Shown here: positions 63,665-64,000 of the stretch, piece by piece
Position numbering within the stretch: position 1 is the first letter of the stretch
How the letters are laid out: each line of letters begins with the position of its first letter
Assembly (NCBI RefSeq): GCF_000469135.2
Contig: NZ_CP048117.1
Coordinates: forward strand, 1,463,501 to 1,527,500
Origin: Bacillus sp. SB49
GTDB lineage: Bacteria; Bacillota; Bacilli; Bacillales; Halobacillaceae
Direction of reading: 5' to 3'
Length of the DNA stretch: 64,000 nucleotides
Translations under genes and position numbers: made by a program
The notes under the pieces: model-generated
Database searches by the model: none
What the model saw: the letters and a program-made list of their open reading frames with translations, nothing else
Told to the model about the DNA's origin: nothing

Positions 63665-64000
63665 GTGGACCAACGTGTGAAAAATCCGCGTGGGCTGTTA
63701 ATTTCTTTATGTGCGGTCATGATGATGTCCGTTATGAACGGTACGATGTTCAATATAGCCGTTCCTGACATTGCAGAGACTTATCATTTGATGCCGTCGG
63801 AAGTCAGCTGGGTGATGACAGGATACATTATGGTATACGCTATCGGAGCTTTGACATATGGGAAACTGGCTGACTTTTATCCTTACAGGACGTTGATTAC
63901 GTACGGGTTGATCATATTCAGCGCTTCATCGTTGTTTGGTTTCTTCGCTCAGAACTATGCCATGGTCTTGGCGGCAAGAGTGCTCCAGGCTTTGGGTGGC
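63665..64000 (+). CDS. MFS exporter, DHA2-like, N-terminal part
   Basis: The first 112 residues of a major facilitator superfamily protein, cut by the window end. GTG at 63665 follows GGGAGGT by about 8 nt. The ATG at 63663 gives only a 5-codon frame. Helices 1-3 are visible with MNGTMFNIAVPDIAETYHL and the loop motif GKLADFYPYRTLI, followed by ARVLQALGG. This pattern is shared by 14-helix drug/proton antiporters such as Tet(L)-like and EmrB-like exporters. The substrate cannot be inferred from this part. Confidence 0.8.
   Translation, partial: MDQRVKNPRGLLISLCAVMMMSVMNGTMFNIAVPDIAETYHLMPSEVSWVMTGYIMVYAIGALTYGKLADFYPYRTLITYGLIIFSASSLFGFFAQNYAMVLAARVLQALGG

Noticed and set aside
63663-63680. 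ATG start for the MFS gene
   Set aside because: The frame from this ATG stops after five codons. The overlapping GTG at 63665 opens the long frame.

Overview
The window looks like chromosomal DNA of a low-to-mid GC Firmicute of the family Bacillaceae, probably an aerobic spore-former from saline habitats. The reasons are AGGAGG-type ribosome binding sites with GTG/TTG starts, CcpA-type cre sites, SigB- and TnrA/GlnR-type sites, T-box leaders, the rbsRKDACB and lutABC gene orders, the glcU-gdh pair, YndJ and CsbD. A Halobacillus/Salimicrobium-like host is an inference, suggested partly by a stand-alone second glutamine synthetase. No tRNA, rRNA, CRISPR array or prophage was seen.

Layout. 1-2442: most of an IS21-family element (istA, istB on the minus strand) that has cut a licT-type antiterminator gene. 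2443-6923: the target of that regulator, a beta-glucoside operon (cre, promoter, RAT/terminator, PTS EIIBCA, 6-phospho-beta-glucosidase). 6924-7531: a small membrane protein and a palindromic non-coding element between two near-identical terminator hairpins. 7532-9757: a CstB-like sulfur enzyme divergent from a peroxiredoxin, with a CsoR/CstR-type operator between them. 10008-13084: a small membrane protein, a nucleotidyltransferase, and glucose uptake plus glucose dehydrogenase. 13101-18506: the complete L-lactate system lutP-lutR-lutABC with two identical operators and a cre site. 18579-23275: VOC proteins, a HAD hydrolase, CsbD with a SigB promoter, an ABC-F resistance-type protein behind a transcription attenuator, and a SunI-like protein.

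23482-31530: accessory-type genes: a second nucleotidyltransferase, an amidase/AraC/FAD-monooxygenase group, a GNAT protein, a PfpI protein and an AadK-like streptomycin adenylyltransferase. 31544-37297: the complete ribose operon under a 26-bp palindromic operator. 37431-41458: a lipoprotein, Lrp, an AhpD-like protein, then thrS behind two tandem T-box leaders. 41462-43551: a sirtuin gene broken by a deletion/frameshift, an NfrA-like reductase and a lipoprotein. 44564-47493: a DrrAB-like ABC exporter, then an extra RsgA GTPase preceded by a 22-codon leader ORF and two mutually exclusive hairpins, one covering the rsgA ribosome binding site.

47740-55278: a DoxX-like protein, YndJ, a methyltransferase, a GNAT protein, a GlnA2-like glutamine synthetase with a GlnR/TnrA box on its -10, and manganese pyrophosphatase. 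55355-60715: a tripartite tricarboxylate transporter (TctBAC), a LysR regulator and a divergent PrpF-type isomerase. 60775-64000: a GNAT protein, CorA, a SET-domain protein, a short FAD protein and the start of an MFS exporter.

The main theme is regulation by RNA: RAT antitermination, an ABC-F attenuator, tandem T-boxes and a candidate ribosome-sensing switch on rsgA. Two genes, licT and the sirtuin, show recent decay. All calls come from reading the sequence; no database search was possible.
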